Positions 34,641-47,100 of a stretch of DNA of 64,000 bases are shown one piece after another. Below the pieces are notes generated by a model. That model saw nothing but the letters and a program-made list of their open reading frames with translations. It had not been told where the DNA came from and did no database searches. Positions within the stretch are counted from its first letter, which is position 1, and every line of letters starts with the position of its first letter. Made by a program: the position numbers and the translations under genes. This DNA is from Aquatica leii (taxonomy: Eukaryota > Arthropoda > Insecta > Coleoptera > Lampyridae), in the NCBI GenBank assembly GCA_035610365.1, contig CM069437.1:60970093-61034092 (forward strand), given 5' to 3'.

Positions 34641-35151
34641 CAGTTTTGATGTATTTTGCAGGCAGCATTATTGGTCGGAAATTTTACTTTTGCGGCCTAG
34701 GTCTGTAAAGTGTAGTGTAATTTATAACTAAAAGTTGGCACTAATAATCATTAATTATTTACGTTATCTATCATTCTATCAGATTTATTAACATACACCA
34801 TTATTTCTGTTACTGTTTTGAATAACACTGCGATGTAAACCACTCATATTTGAAAATTAAAACCCGCGAACCAAAAAGAAATAATACCATCTCGTTGTGG
34901 CTGTGATCGTCAAGCTGTCCTCCTCCTTCTATGTTGTATTAAGTTTGTCATACACTGCTTACTCACGATATATAAGAAGGCGGTAGTAGCTTAAATAAAA
35001 CAGTAAAAAAATGAATTGCAATTTTTTATTCAAGTAGAACTCGTTAAATTTGAATCGAAATTTTACCGCAACCGCGTTATATAATGGTTGCGTTTTGGCT
35101 CTGTTAACCAACGTGCACCTTTTATAAGATCATCCAAGCATCATGCGTAGT

Positions 35152-35558
35152 CAGTGTTGTAAATTATCTATATAAATTTATATAGATAAATTAATCTAGA
35201 TTCATATTTTTTATCTATTTATATATATCTAGATACAATCAAAAATATATAAGTTATATGTATCTGTATATATATAATTTTTGATTTAAATTGTTTAAAT
35301 AAAATTTATAAAAAATCCAGTGTCTCGTAAAATTCAAGTTACAATATGTATGTTTTTCTTCAGTAATTTTCCACATTCTATAGTAGTTCTTCAAATGAAC
35401 TCTATCTATCGTTATTACTACCTAGATTATTTCATCTATTATCTGTTATCTATATAAAGTTTGAATATTTTATCTATTATCTAATACTAGATAATTTTTG
35501 AAACAAAAAAAATTTATCTGTATCTATATAATTTAAAAATTATCTATTTACAACACTG
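35152..35558. mobile_element. hAT-type MITE with perfect 8-bp target site duplication
   Basis: The terminal inverted repeats start CAGTGTTGTAAAT on each side, followed by AT-rich sequence rich in TATCTATATA. TGCGTAGT flanks both ends (35144-35151 and 35559-35566), an 8-bp duplication as made by hAT transposases. The element is 407 bp, has no coding capacity, and interrupts an LTR-like repeat whose uninterrupted form is seen near 37313. Confidence 0.88.
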
Positions 35559-36879
35559 TGCGTAGTGCACATACTCTATAGTAGATGTGATCGTCAAGCT
35601 ACCCTCCCCCTTCTACGTTGTATTAAATTCGTTATACACTACTGTTTACTCTAGATATGTGGGAAAGCTGTAATAGGTTAAATAAAATGCACAACAAAGA
35701 TAAATCGTGTTTTTTATTCGTTCGGTGGAACCCACAGTAGGAAGAGAAGAACAGGCAAGAAACCCTTCCAGTCCTCTAACTGAATGTATATTTAAACATA
35801 AAATAGTTCATTATCACAGTTAAAATTTCACCGAAATTATGAAATAAAAAAAAACAACGAATCTAAATTACATTTCAAGTCCTCCTTTAAGACATGTCGA
35901 TTTAGTAATTTTAAATTTTAATTAATAATTTGTGAAAAACCTTGTTTAATAATTCCACATAAATTAATTTTGAAATGCATCAGACACATAAAACAATTGA
36001 ATCGACAAAATTAAAATGGCCCCAATGCATTCGTTTTAGCAAACAAATAAAAGAGGTTAAAACAAATATTACACAAATTCTGTATTATTAATGCTGATTG
36101 TACTGCGGGTCGGAACCCTTCTGCCTTTAACGTTCTACCTCTAGCGTGCGCAATCCCTTCTTAAAACAAATTATGTGCATAAAGATTCGTAGTTATTGAT
36201 TTTTCCGCCAGACGACGATGCTTATGTAACTTCGCGCGTCTTTAATAGAGTTTAAATTTAAACTGGATCATCTCAATACCAACAAATCTTTTTTAAACAA
36301 ATAGTATAGATTTTACAATTGCTGAAAACAATAATAGTTTTATTTTTATATAAGTTAAACTGTAATGAACTTATGTAATTGTCAAACTAATGTCAAAAAC
36401 AATTGAATGTTGTCATTACAGGTGTCAGCTTTACCAACAGAAAATTTATACTATAAAGGTTAGCACAAAAAATTTTGTGGATCACACGTTCTGAAAGTAT
36501 TTTGCGGTAAAATGTAGTAGAATTTTATAACTAGAAGTTGGCACTAATAATAATTATTTTTTTATGTCATTTTGTCAGGTTTATTATCATACCTACATAT
36601 TATTTGTGTCATTGTTTAGAATAACACTAACAATTTTTTTAAAACAAATAAAATAAACTTGCTTGTATCTTACAATTGCTAAAAACTATAAGTTTTATTT
36701 TCGTGTAAGTTAAATTGTTAAATTTACACGTTCTGAAAGTATTTTGCGAGTATGAGCGTATATAAAAACAAGCGTCGTATAACACGTCAACCATTCATTT
36801 TAATTGTACCAATCCTTTAGTTACAAAACGTATTAGATATATCAACATGGCAAAATTTCCTGAGTTTTTTAATAAATAA

Positions 36880-37150
36880 CCAATTCATGTAGACGCAATA
36901 CTGATACAAAAAGAACAAGCATTGCTATATCATGGGCTTGAGAAAGATATCGGTAGACGATCCGATAACAAAAATTACCAAAATGACTTTTATAAGATCA
37001 GTGGTATACTCTGTATTCTCTTATGCATCAGAATCATGGACTATCAGAGCTGCTGATAGATACCTTTAAAATACGGTGTTGTAGAAGACTTCTATTAAAC
37101 GGCAAAAACAAATGTTTCAATCTTCGGGAACCTCAATCTACAGTCCACGA
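36880..37150 (+). pseudogene. LINE ORF2 C-terminal fragment (RTE/CR1-like)
   Basis: Plus frames read FIRSVVYSVFSYASESWTIR, AADR, then a break and KIRCCRRLLLNGKNK. This matches the post-palm motif (V.S.VYSVLLYGSETWT..A.DR, then FEMWC.RR.LRI) of many arthropod LINEs. One frame change and a stop interrupt it. Confidence 0.6.
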
Positions 37151-37720
37151 TCTGTCGTATGCACATGTTCCAGTGTTTCGCTCATATAACAAAAGCAGTA
37201 ACCCTCATCTTTAATGTGCATTCCTCCAGATGCATTTGTTTCGACCGCGTTATATAATGGCTGGGTTTTTGGACCTGTTATCCGACGAGCGCCTTTTATA
37301 AGATCACCCGCGCATCATGTGTAGTACATATTCTCTATAGTGATGGGTAAACGCTTATTTAGCAGCAACGGTGTGATGTAACCCACTTACGTTTGAAAAC
37401 TAAAAACTGCGAACAAAAAAAGTAGCGACATCTCGCTGTGGCTGTGATCGTCAAGCTAGCCCTTCTACGTTGTATCAAGTTCGTTTAACACTACTGTTTA
37501 CTCTCGATATCTGGTGTAATAGGTTAAACAAAGCACACAGCAAAGGTAAATGGTGTTTTTTATTCAAGTCGAACTTGTTAAATTTTAACCGAAATTTTTT
37601 TGTTCGGTGGAACCCGCAGTAGGAAGGAAAGAACAGGCCAAAAAACCCCTCTGGTCCCCTAATTGAATGTAAATGCAAAATCATTAAATAATTGATATTT
37701 ATCAAGCAACAGTTAAAGAT

Positions 37721-40142
37721 ATAAATAAACATCGAAAAGTCAAAACATCCCCCAAATTTAAGTCAATTAAACGAATACACAGGTATAACAGGTTTAAACC
37801 TCAACGCATATAAACACGCGCACAAACATCATTTATTAAACAGAAGAAGAGTTAGTTAACTGCAGGACGGCCTGTCAGTAGGTACTGAGGTCTTAGTAAC
37901 GGAAGCAACCCAGTTTAAATTGAAGTGTCGATACAAACAAACGTGGGCAAAAATACACATATAATATATAAAAAATGTTATAAAATGTAGGGTACATTAT
38001 CTTGAACGAAACCTACTGCGACTTTAATACATAAAAGCAGGCACTTGTCTATATCATAGATCCAAGATACATTACTTCACATAAAAGTACATGGTAGTAT
38101 GAGAACTACGACATCACGCTGCTTGTCTATTACGGTAAATAAAATATTAGATTACATTTTAGAAGGTAACGCATATCTTGGTGTTTCTTCTTGTTATAAA
38201 ACCCAATAAATATTACCATCAATAGATAAATACAGTGCAGCCGCTTATTGAATTCAAAGATGTTATCAATCGGGTAATGCCATCACTTTAGTAAAGAACA
38301 GGCCGGACGTGTGCTACTACATACATAGAAAAAATACCGCTAATACTAATCATAATTTCAGTTTATGTTATCAATTTTCTTCTTAAGCTTGTTTTTATAC
38401 ATGAACTATAACCTATTTTGTATGAGCTGAAGCTGAATTTTCATAATACGCTTGTTTAGAGTGAAAAAAATTTTCATTGTACCCTAAAAATAGTTGTTTT
38501 GCATATTTAGCTTTATCTTTGCAGTGTTATTTATTTATTCAAGTATTTTGACTGACCTACGTAACCTGACATCATTTAAACATCTGTAAATACGTTATGT
38601 TCGTTTTTAGAATAACAAATTAACTAAATTATGTGATAACGTTATCTTATATGTATTTTTAGTGTCAGCACATCAGACAACAACTTAAACCAACAACACC
38701 ACTGTTACTTGTTACTAGTATTTTCTTGTAACTTAATTGTTTGCTACTAACTCAGTTGAATCGGCAGGCAGATCGCAAGTCTTGATGTGCTAATTGTGAC
38801 GTAAGATTAAAAAGGCGCTAAAACGGTTAGAAACTAGAATGGAAGACACCGTTTAAATCTATCCAACACTGAAATAGAACAAATGACAAAACACTCGCTG
38901 TAACGACAAATATATTTATTTCTAACGAGTGAAAAAGAGGTTAAGAAATGTAATCAAAGCAGAATTACATATATATAGTAACAAAGAATAGTTCCATAAA
39001 TATCACAATTATAGCGTTGATACAAGTTCTGGAGGGTAGGCAACAAACTCTCCACACATACAGTTATCGTAGTACCGTATAACAAAATAAGGTAATATGT
39101 TATCTTAAGAGTTAAACGTAGATTTAATGCAAAAGTAGTGAAGTCGAAGTAAATCGCATTTAGCGTAAATTGAAACCGCACAAACAAAAACATGCATGTG
39201 TTAATTGTGATAATATCTATATCTAACTCGCACGTATTTTACGTTCAACAAATACACAAATTAATAGCAAGAAAAAAAGTACTCACGATTATTCAAGACG
39301 TGCGAATAGCTATCTGTAGGTTACAATCGTACCCTAAAATCACTAAGTAAAATAAAGTACTTATTAATTAGAAATAGGATCGTTCATAAGTAAGTTGCTT
39401 GTCGATAAACAATGAATCATAGTATTCAAATGCATCAAGCGTCCGAGTGGTTTTGACTATTACTACCGCAGGTGTGCCTTCAAGGTTATTCGAACATGAC
39501 ATGAAATATAACGACTTATTCCCAGATGTTTTGAAAGTGATTTAATAAAAATAACCCCCTTTAATACGTGCTTCTAGTTATAGTTTTCAGCAGCAGGTAA
39601 TGGATTTATATGAATCACTCCAAATTGGCCAACACGTGGCAGTATCCCACGTCGCTATCACAATTACGGGAAAATCAAAGTAAATCACAAAAATATGAAT
39701 TAATGCTTACCCCAAGAAGGTTTTCACAAATGCAGCGAAAATACTACACCCATTTATAACACGGATGAGTGTAAAAATTTAGAAGTGATAATTTCGCTGG
39801 GCACTTACGTGAGATCATATATGCGAAGCGTACCACAATCACCGGAAAAATAATTTTCCTCCCTTGAAATATGCTATCTGTCAAGAAGCAACCACTTACG
39901 GTACGAAAATCGCACCAAAACTCTTAACATAACATTCAGATTAATCCAATTCTAGCAAACATCTTTTTCTTCGTTGATTAGCAGCCGATTAGACCAATAA
40001 ACAAATTCAGTCGATATCAATATGTCACTTTGACCAACACCAGCTGCTTTAAATAAAACCGACGCCTTGTGGCATTGCATCAGACGATGCCAAATATTTT
40101 AGTATCTTAATATTAATAGTTTATTCATAAAAACGAGAAAAG
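37721..40142. other. Intergenic DNA without recognised genes
   Basis: No conserved exon or transposon domain was recognised on either strand. Short ORFs (for example minus 38954-39193) are hydrophobic and AT-driven. Confidence 0.4.
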
Positions 40143-40484
40143 ATGGCGAGCTCAATGCAAATTAATCGGAGGCAAAGTGCCACAAAAGCAACTCGCGACG
40201 AAAGCCACGTACACGTATAAGAGATGAGCACCCGCCACGAGTGACGGCAAAATAGACCCGGACTCGTTGTCAGAAAAGCACTGAATTTCTGATCCGCAAA
40301 CTGCTTTCCCAACGGTTGGTTGGCGATATAGCCCGACTTGCGATTCTAGAGTTCCACCGTGATGGCGCTACAGAAAGCGAGCGAGGCTTACCTGGCGGGT
40401 CTTTTTGAAGACACGAACTTATGCGCCAAACGAATGACCATCGTGGCGAAAGACATCCAATTGGCGAAGACATACGCCTGCTAA
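40143..40484 (+). pseudogene. Histone H3 pseudogene
   Basis: Histone H3 is a core nucleosome subunit. The plus strand starts ATGGC and soon reads GKVPQKQLATKA, later LIRKLLSQRLVGDIA, then in another frame [22 protein letters not shown], a gap, [14 protein letters not shown] and a stop at 40484. This parallels H3 from its N-terminus to near its C-terminus but in about 342 bp against the normal 411. It has at least two frameshifts, a stop near residue 25, and loss of residues around the normal AIHAKR. No intron is expected in H3 and none is seen. No histone 3' stem-loop follows. Confidence 0.8.
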
Positions 40485-41189
40485 CGTGCTTTTAAGATTA
40501 TAAAGAAATAAGAATCTTAGTTGGCCGGTACAAAAGAAGAAAAGAAGTAACAAGTAAATTCAGTGCTGTTGTAAGTTATTAAAATCAAAATTTATTTCAA
40601 GCCGCACAAAATAATAAATAATACAAAAATAAGTGTATGTAATAATTATATAACAAAATTAATTTTTAGGTCCCACATTACTGACTTCTACCAGATGTAG
40701 TTCGTATAGCCACGTCTGGTAGTCACCAAGCTTTAATGACGCTGACAGTAAGATGCTATGATTGCTAATTGCAATTGCGCGACACTCAACTAAATCATCA
40801 ACGTAATTAAATTATGTTGGCAATTCAAAGCCGCCAGTGACACCTTAAACCATAACAATCCGGAAATAAAAACAATTTCTATTTTCTTGCTTCTCTGACA
40901 TCATTGTAGGTATGCATTCCAGGTTTATTTTTTTGCCAAGTGACTCGGTAACTGATGGTTTGAAAAATTATCTAGTAACTGATGGTTTGAACGCGCTTCT
41001 CAGCAAAAGTGTTGTACGTATTAGTCAGCTCACACAATTTGTTGCAACTCATACTAATACAATAAAAATAAATATGCTTTCAATATGAAATTATTTAATC
41101 TACTTGTTACAAAAAGAAAACTAAACGCTTAAGCTATAAAAACATAACAAACGAGTGGTTTATATTCGTAATCAACGTTTGCTTCAATC
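40485..41189. other. Interval between the H3 pseudogene and the SUN gene 3' end
   Basis: It contains an inverted 8-bp pair CTACCAGA/TCTGGTAG at about 40691-40726 and the probable 3' UTR of the minus-strand SUN gene (the TTTATT-rich part at 41060-41100 reads AATAAA on minus). No coding region is seen. Confidence 0.4.
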
Positions 41190-44100
41190 TTAAACTTTAT
41201 CACCGTGAACTCTAAACCGGTAAAGACATGTATACTGTGGGTTTCCATAGTTTGATAAAATTTGCAGCTCCACGTGTTTATAGCTAACATTGCTAATGTC
41301 TTTGTTTTTTATTGTAAATGTTTGCGTAGGATTCCCTTCTAATTTGTATTCATATAAACCTAAATCATGTCCTATAGTGCTTTTAGCATTATCCAAACCC
41401 TAAAAACAATTCATTTAAAATAATTGTAACTGCACTTGTATAAATATTTTGTTAGTGTAAGAAAAAATTCCAGGAGAAACTAACATGAAGAGGATCAACA
41501 TAGCAAAATTAAAATTATTTTACATATGAGTTCTTGAATAGAATGCGTGAAAAATAAATACTTACATAAACTCTAAAGTCTTTAGGAGCGCTTGTCGTAT
41601 CAATGACTAAGTTTCTGTGCGTGTGCTCTAGAGTTACGGCAGTAATATACACAAGATGCATTAATTGGAAACGGATTCTTCCAGTTGGACCTTTAAATGC
41701 AAAACATTGACCCGGTAAAGTACCAGGTTGAATTAAAGTACTTGGATTAGAAGTATATTGTGAATTAAAAAATTCTAAAATATTTACAGAGCCTCTATAA
41801 AACGGACTCGTATCGGGAGTTGAAGTTATAGATCCACCAGACAGTTCTATGGCATAATCTAAAATTCAAAGATTAATACGAAACTTGTTTGAAACACACA
41901 TTACCAATAATTCCAATTTTATCTGCATCGTATACCATTAAAGCCCTTTCAACGCGTTCATCAATGTATTTCATAATATTTGATAACGGCAAAATATTGT
42001 TTTTGTTACACCTAAAAAGCTGAATGTAGTAGTATTATAGTGAACTTATGTATACATACGTCGTTTTTAACAGTTTCAATTCAAGATTTAGTTCTTGCAA
42101 TTTAGTGTAGATGTCGTGAAATGAAGAATCTCTTACGTTGCATTTGGTTATATCGTCCTGTCTTGTAATCGTAGAGTAAACGTATCTGTGCACTGTTTAA
42201 TGTTATGAGTAAGAAAAATGGTAAAAAGCGATAATAAAACATTTTTGCTTTTAATCCAAAGACATTGTGACAATTATAAGATTCATTTATTTGTAATCCA
42301 AATATTTACACGATTTAAATTTAACTAAAATTAATAAAATGCAACGGTATTAAAGAAAAACTCTTACGTTACTTTATACAGTGTGTCACCGGATAGGTGA
42401 AACGACTCTTGTGAAAGATAAAAAATTTTCGATATAAAATTTCATTGTTAGGGGTTCAGCCCTGCTTAGTTAAAGACTAACTTCTAGCATAATTTTAGTT
42501 TTCTAAAGTCATGTATGCCTTGGATCTTTTCAAAAATCTGATTTTTGGTTCTAGTAAACTACCTTTGTTAGTGAAGATATTACAAAATTTGATTAACAAA
42601 AGTTGTTTAGAATCATGAAAGAGTCCTACTTCTAGAATTTCAAGCACCTAGACGTTGATGTTTTGGCAATTTACAATAATTTTTATCTGATAGTTTAAAA
42701 TCCATTATTTTTTCTTGTTTTTCCATATCAATCTTTATAGAATGAGCGTGACATCTTGGCCGGCTAGATCTCCCGACCTTTCGGTAATGGATTTTAAACT
42801 ATCCGATAAAAATTATTGTAAATTGCCAAAACATCAACGTTGGCCTAGGTGCTTGAAATTCTAGAAGTAGGATTCTTTCATGATTCTAAACAACTTTTGT
42901 TAATCAAATTTTGTTATATCTTTACTAACAAAGGTAGTTTACTAGAACCAAAAATTAGATTTTTGAAAAAATCCAAGGCATACATGATTTTAGAACACTA
43001 AAATTATGCCAGAAATTAGTCTTTAACTAAGCAGGGCTGAAACCCCAAACAATGAAATTTTATATCAAAAATTTTTTATCTTTCACAAGAGTCGTTTTAC
43101 CTATCCGGGGACACACTGTATATTACTATCGCTTGAAAAATAATGTCCGCGGATAACTTCTGTTTATCTAAACCGGTATTTGTTTATATTAAAAGCACGT
43201 AAACTTAGAACGCCGTAATTATTTTTCACTAGCACGTGCACTTTATTTTTCTTATCACATACGATAATCACTTAATTTATTAAACCAACAGTCTTCTTAA
43301 CATTTCTTCCGACTCAATTCGAAAAAATGACCTCAGCTTCCTTCTAATAGTTTTTATATATTTATGCTATCCTTCGGTCATTGTCTCGAAGTTGACAATA
43401 ACTTCGAGATCGTTTGACTGCCTCCTTCTTAAGACTATTCTGTCCCAGAACAAGAAACTGAATGCGACACCGGTAGAAAGGATCGTGGCGATAGCAGCCG
43501 CTCTCTCCATTTCGGCAACTTCCTTGAGCATAAAAATAGCAATCAATGGACTTTTTCTGGCCCGATATTTTACTTGGATGGTAACTACAGACTAACACTT
43601 GAACGTCTGTTTCTCGGAAGACGACCTCCAACTAATTTCAAACTGTCATCGAATTCAGTTTTGATCTAAGCCACAACCAAGTTTGAGTACTGCCAATTTC
43701 TTAATATTGGAACTCCATTTCTCTCTTGAGATTCCATAATGCTCGCTATAGCTTTTCGTATAACGGCTTTGCACGTGAGTACTTCTTAGTGACCACATAG
43801 AAAATGAAGCATTGGTCATCATGTAATTTGATAATCTTTCCGACCGTCGGTTGTTGTCTTCGTAGTTCATCTAACCGTCCAAATATCTTTTTAAATTTGA
43901 CTGCTACCGCTTTAGACATTTGAAGATTCTCGCTCTCGCAATGTGCGATTGGCGTAATTTTTTTTTGTTTGGAACAAGTATTGTTGTTCTTCGGTTGTAA
44001 CTCCAAACTTAATCTTTCCAGAACCCCCGTACATGCTCATAAACTTATCGAAATCTATTCTATCAACTTGATTTCTGGTTTTGCTTGTGATTACCCTGGT

Positions 44101-47100
44101 TCGAATCTGGGCTTGAGTAACGTTGTTATCGCCTGCAAACGGGACTTTTGGCTCGCCTCTGAGTGATTTTCGGATGCGATATATGACGTCATTAATACGC
44201 TGCACGACTTCATAAGGGCCCTCCCATTGCCTCTGCAATTTCGGCGACTAACCACGTCTTCCTTGGGGATTATACAAGCACACCATGTCGCCAAGTTGAA
44301 ACCCATCGTTTTGTGCCTTGAGGTCATATCTGGTCTTCTTCATTCTGTCGCTAACAATTTGCGTGCTTTTACGGACCGCCTCATGTACTTTGTCTTTGTC
44401 TGCTTGCTGACGTAGTCTTCCCCCGCAACTTCTTCCGGTCTTCGTCCATATTCGAGGTCGAATGGAAGTCGTATTTCGTGACCGAGCATGACACATAATG
44501 GTGTTTGCCCTGTGTTTTCGTGAACAGATAATCGGTATACCATTAGAAAAAAGTCCAAGTACTGATCCCAGTCTCTTTGGTGTTCGGACACTACTTTGGC
44601 TGAGTACTTTCCCATTGCTCCATTCATCCGTTCAACCATGCCATTAAATTGACGATAGAGAGGCATCGTTTTCTTAACTCCCAACAGTCGGCAACCTTCT
44701 TAAAACAGCGCAGACTCAAAGTTGCGGCCTTGGTCGGAATGTAATTCCAACGGAACTCCAAACCGGCAGAAAATCTCTTTCACTAATGCGTCTGTTATGG
44801 CGTATGCCTTTGTCCATCGCCACCAGGATGTATTTGTTTACCAATCAGATTCTTTCTACACGGCTTCCCACGCTACACAGTTCCATCGGTGCTCTGCGCT
44901 TTTTCGCTGGATCATTTACTGATGCGCATACCGTACACTTACAGCACTATTCCATGATGTCCTCCAGTTCACCTTGTAAAATCTTTCTCGAACTTTCCCC
45001 AATGCCTTCTTTACGCCAAAGTGTCCTCCTGATATACCGTCGTACAGATGCTTCAATACCTGTGAACTCGCCACTACCAATTGCAGTCTGTTTTCCGTGC
45101 CCTCGACACTCTGTAGGCATGGCTTAAGAAAGACCGTCTTTTACTTTCAAGGAGTCCTACTGCGCCCGGTATGCTTTGATGTTTCTACCCAAAACACTCA
45201 CTTGTTCTTAGGTTAGTCGTCGGTCGTTTTGTTTCTAATTTAGTAGTAGTCTTATTTCGGAATCGTTTTCTTGTTCGCGCTGCAACTGCTCAGCCTCAAA
45301 CTAGTCATCAACCATAGCAGTTCTTCGGAGGCATTCTACTTTTTCTTCATGCCGCGAACAGTGGCTGTAGTCTGCTAGACATGGTCTTCTGGACAAAATA
45401 TTAGCGTTCCGATGACTGCTTCCGGCACGGTGTTCTGAGTGATAGTCATACTCTGACAGTCTCTCGATCCATCTTGCTACTTGTCCTTCCCGATTACGGA
45501 ACTACAATAGACATTTGTATTTGTAAGTGTTCTATGGAGTTGACCACTGCTAACAGCTCTCTCCTAGCCACGCAATAACGCCTTTCTGGCCTATACAAAA
45601 TTTTACTAAAATACGCGATGACTTTTTCGTGTCACTTGTGAATGCACTGCACATATGGCCATATTACTTGTATCGGTATCCAAAACAAATGTTATTTATT
45701 ATTCTATAATAAGTGCCAAAAAAACTGCGAACTTGATGCTTGCCGATCGATCTTGGCATACTTGTCCTGTTCAAACCTTGTCGGAGTCAGCCTTTGATCC
45801 ATCTCTAGATACGCCAAGGTATTGCACTTCTTTCTTAAATACGTGGCATTTATTTAGGCCCAGTTTTAGATTTGCACCACGTAGTGATTGGAACAGTTCC
45901 TTTAGGTTGTTCAAATATTCTTCAAACGACCTTCAAATCACAATCACGTCGTGTCTTCCAAGACAGTCGTCGCAAGATGGTCTCCATCAAACGCTCAAAC
46001 GTTGCAAGAGCGTTACACAGAGCAAAGGGAATCACAGTGAACTGCCATAAACCAGTTCCGATCGAAAGCTGTCTTTTCACGGTCCTTGGGTTCCAATTCT
46101 ACCTGCCAGTAATCATTTTTTAAAACTAACGTGGAAAGCCACTGGGATCCTGACAGGGTGTCTAACGTATCTTCAATTCTCGATAAAGGGTAGCTGTCCT
46201 TTTTGGTCACGTCGTTAACCTGTCGGTAGTCTAGGCAAAACCTGGTTGATCCATATTTCTTCCTTACGAGTACCACTGGAGACGCCCATAGGCTATTTGA
46301 AAGTTCAATCACACCTTCCCTCTCCATATCACTAAAATTCATGCATCTCACAGTATTAGATATCGGCGTGCATTGACCTACCATGGACTTCTTTTTCAAC
46401 GTCACTAGATCTGAGTTGACATTCAAGATCCTTACTGCCATCGTGTTTTTCACTCGTACTCATATTCTGCCAACTAGACCTCAATCAAGTCGCCTCCGTT
46501 CCTAAAGATTTTCATCCAGACGTGCTAGCACCACACTTTCAGTTCTTTCAAACAGAGTCACGTCTTCACTCAATAAGACTCCCACGGCCGCCTTCTGAGG
46601 AAAGAAAAGGAATTTCTTGACCGATGATCTGCACGACATTAGTCTTTATATCAAAACTGCACGACATTAGTCTTTATATCAAAATGCAACCCACACTTCC
46701 TTATAACGTCCATTCCCATGATAACTTCTTCCGTGATGTCGGCTACCAGTACTTGATGGTCTAGTAATCCATTTCCCAAACCAATGGTCAATTGTATCTG
46801 TGCGTGACTATGTATTTTTTCACCCGTCGCCGTTTGAAGTCGTACTGTTACTGGTTACTCATTTTCCCATAACATATCAAGACGTCGCTCTTGTGCTAAC
46901 CAGTAACTAAACACTTCTTCCATTGATCTTGCTATCGAGATAAATACTGTGCAATTGCTCCATAGGCGATGCCATTTGAATGGTAATTTCCGTGGCATGG
47001 CTTTTTGAGGTCGACTTTCGCCTCATTCGGTCGCCCTGCTTTAGTTTTCCGGACGTTTTTCTGATCTTCTTTCGGGCTTAGTACAGCATCGTCGTACGTG

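Larger units (their letters stand above)
34690..37720 (+). repeat. LTR-like dispersed repeats, at least two composite copies
   Basis: A unit containing GGCTGTGATCGTCAAGCT, CTTCTACGTTGTAT, TTTTTTATTCAAGT, GAACT(C/T)GTTAAATTT and AACCGCGTTATATAATGG recurs at 34895-35151 (resuming at 35567 after a MITE), 35585-35780 and 37240-37620. Where the unit ends at 35722 and 37600 it is followed by GTTCGGTGGAACCC(A/G)CAGTAGGA, which looks like internal sequence after an LTR. A neighbouring 130-bp block (AGTTGGCACTAATAAT...) is duplicated at 34700-34830 and 36500-36640. No coding domain was found between them. Confidence 0.5.

Noticed and set aside
41460..43130. Gypsy insertion as a disruption of the SUN gene
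   Set aside because: The element starts after the exon ending at 42192 and the phases of flanking exons match, so it is intronic.
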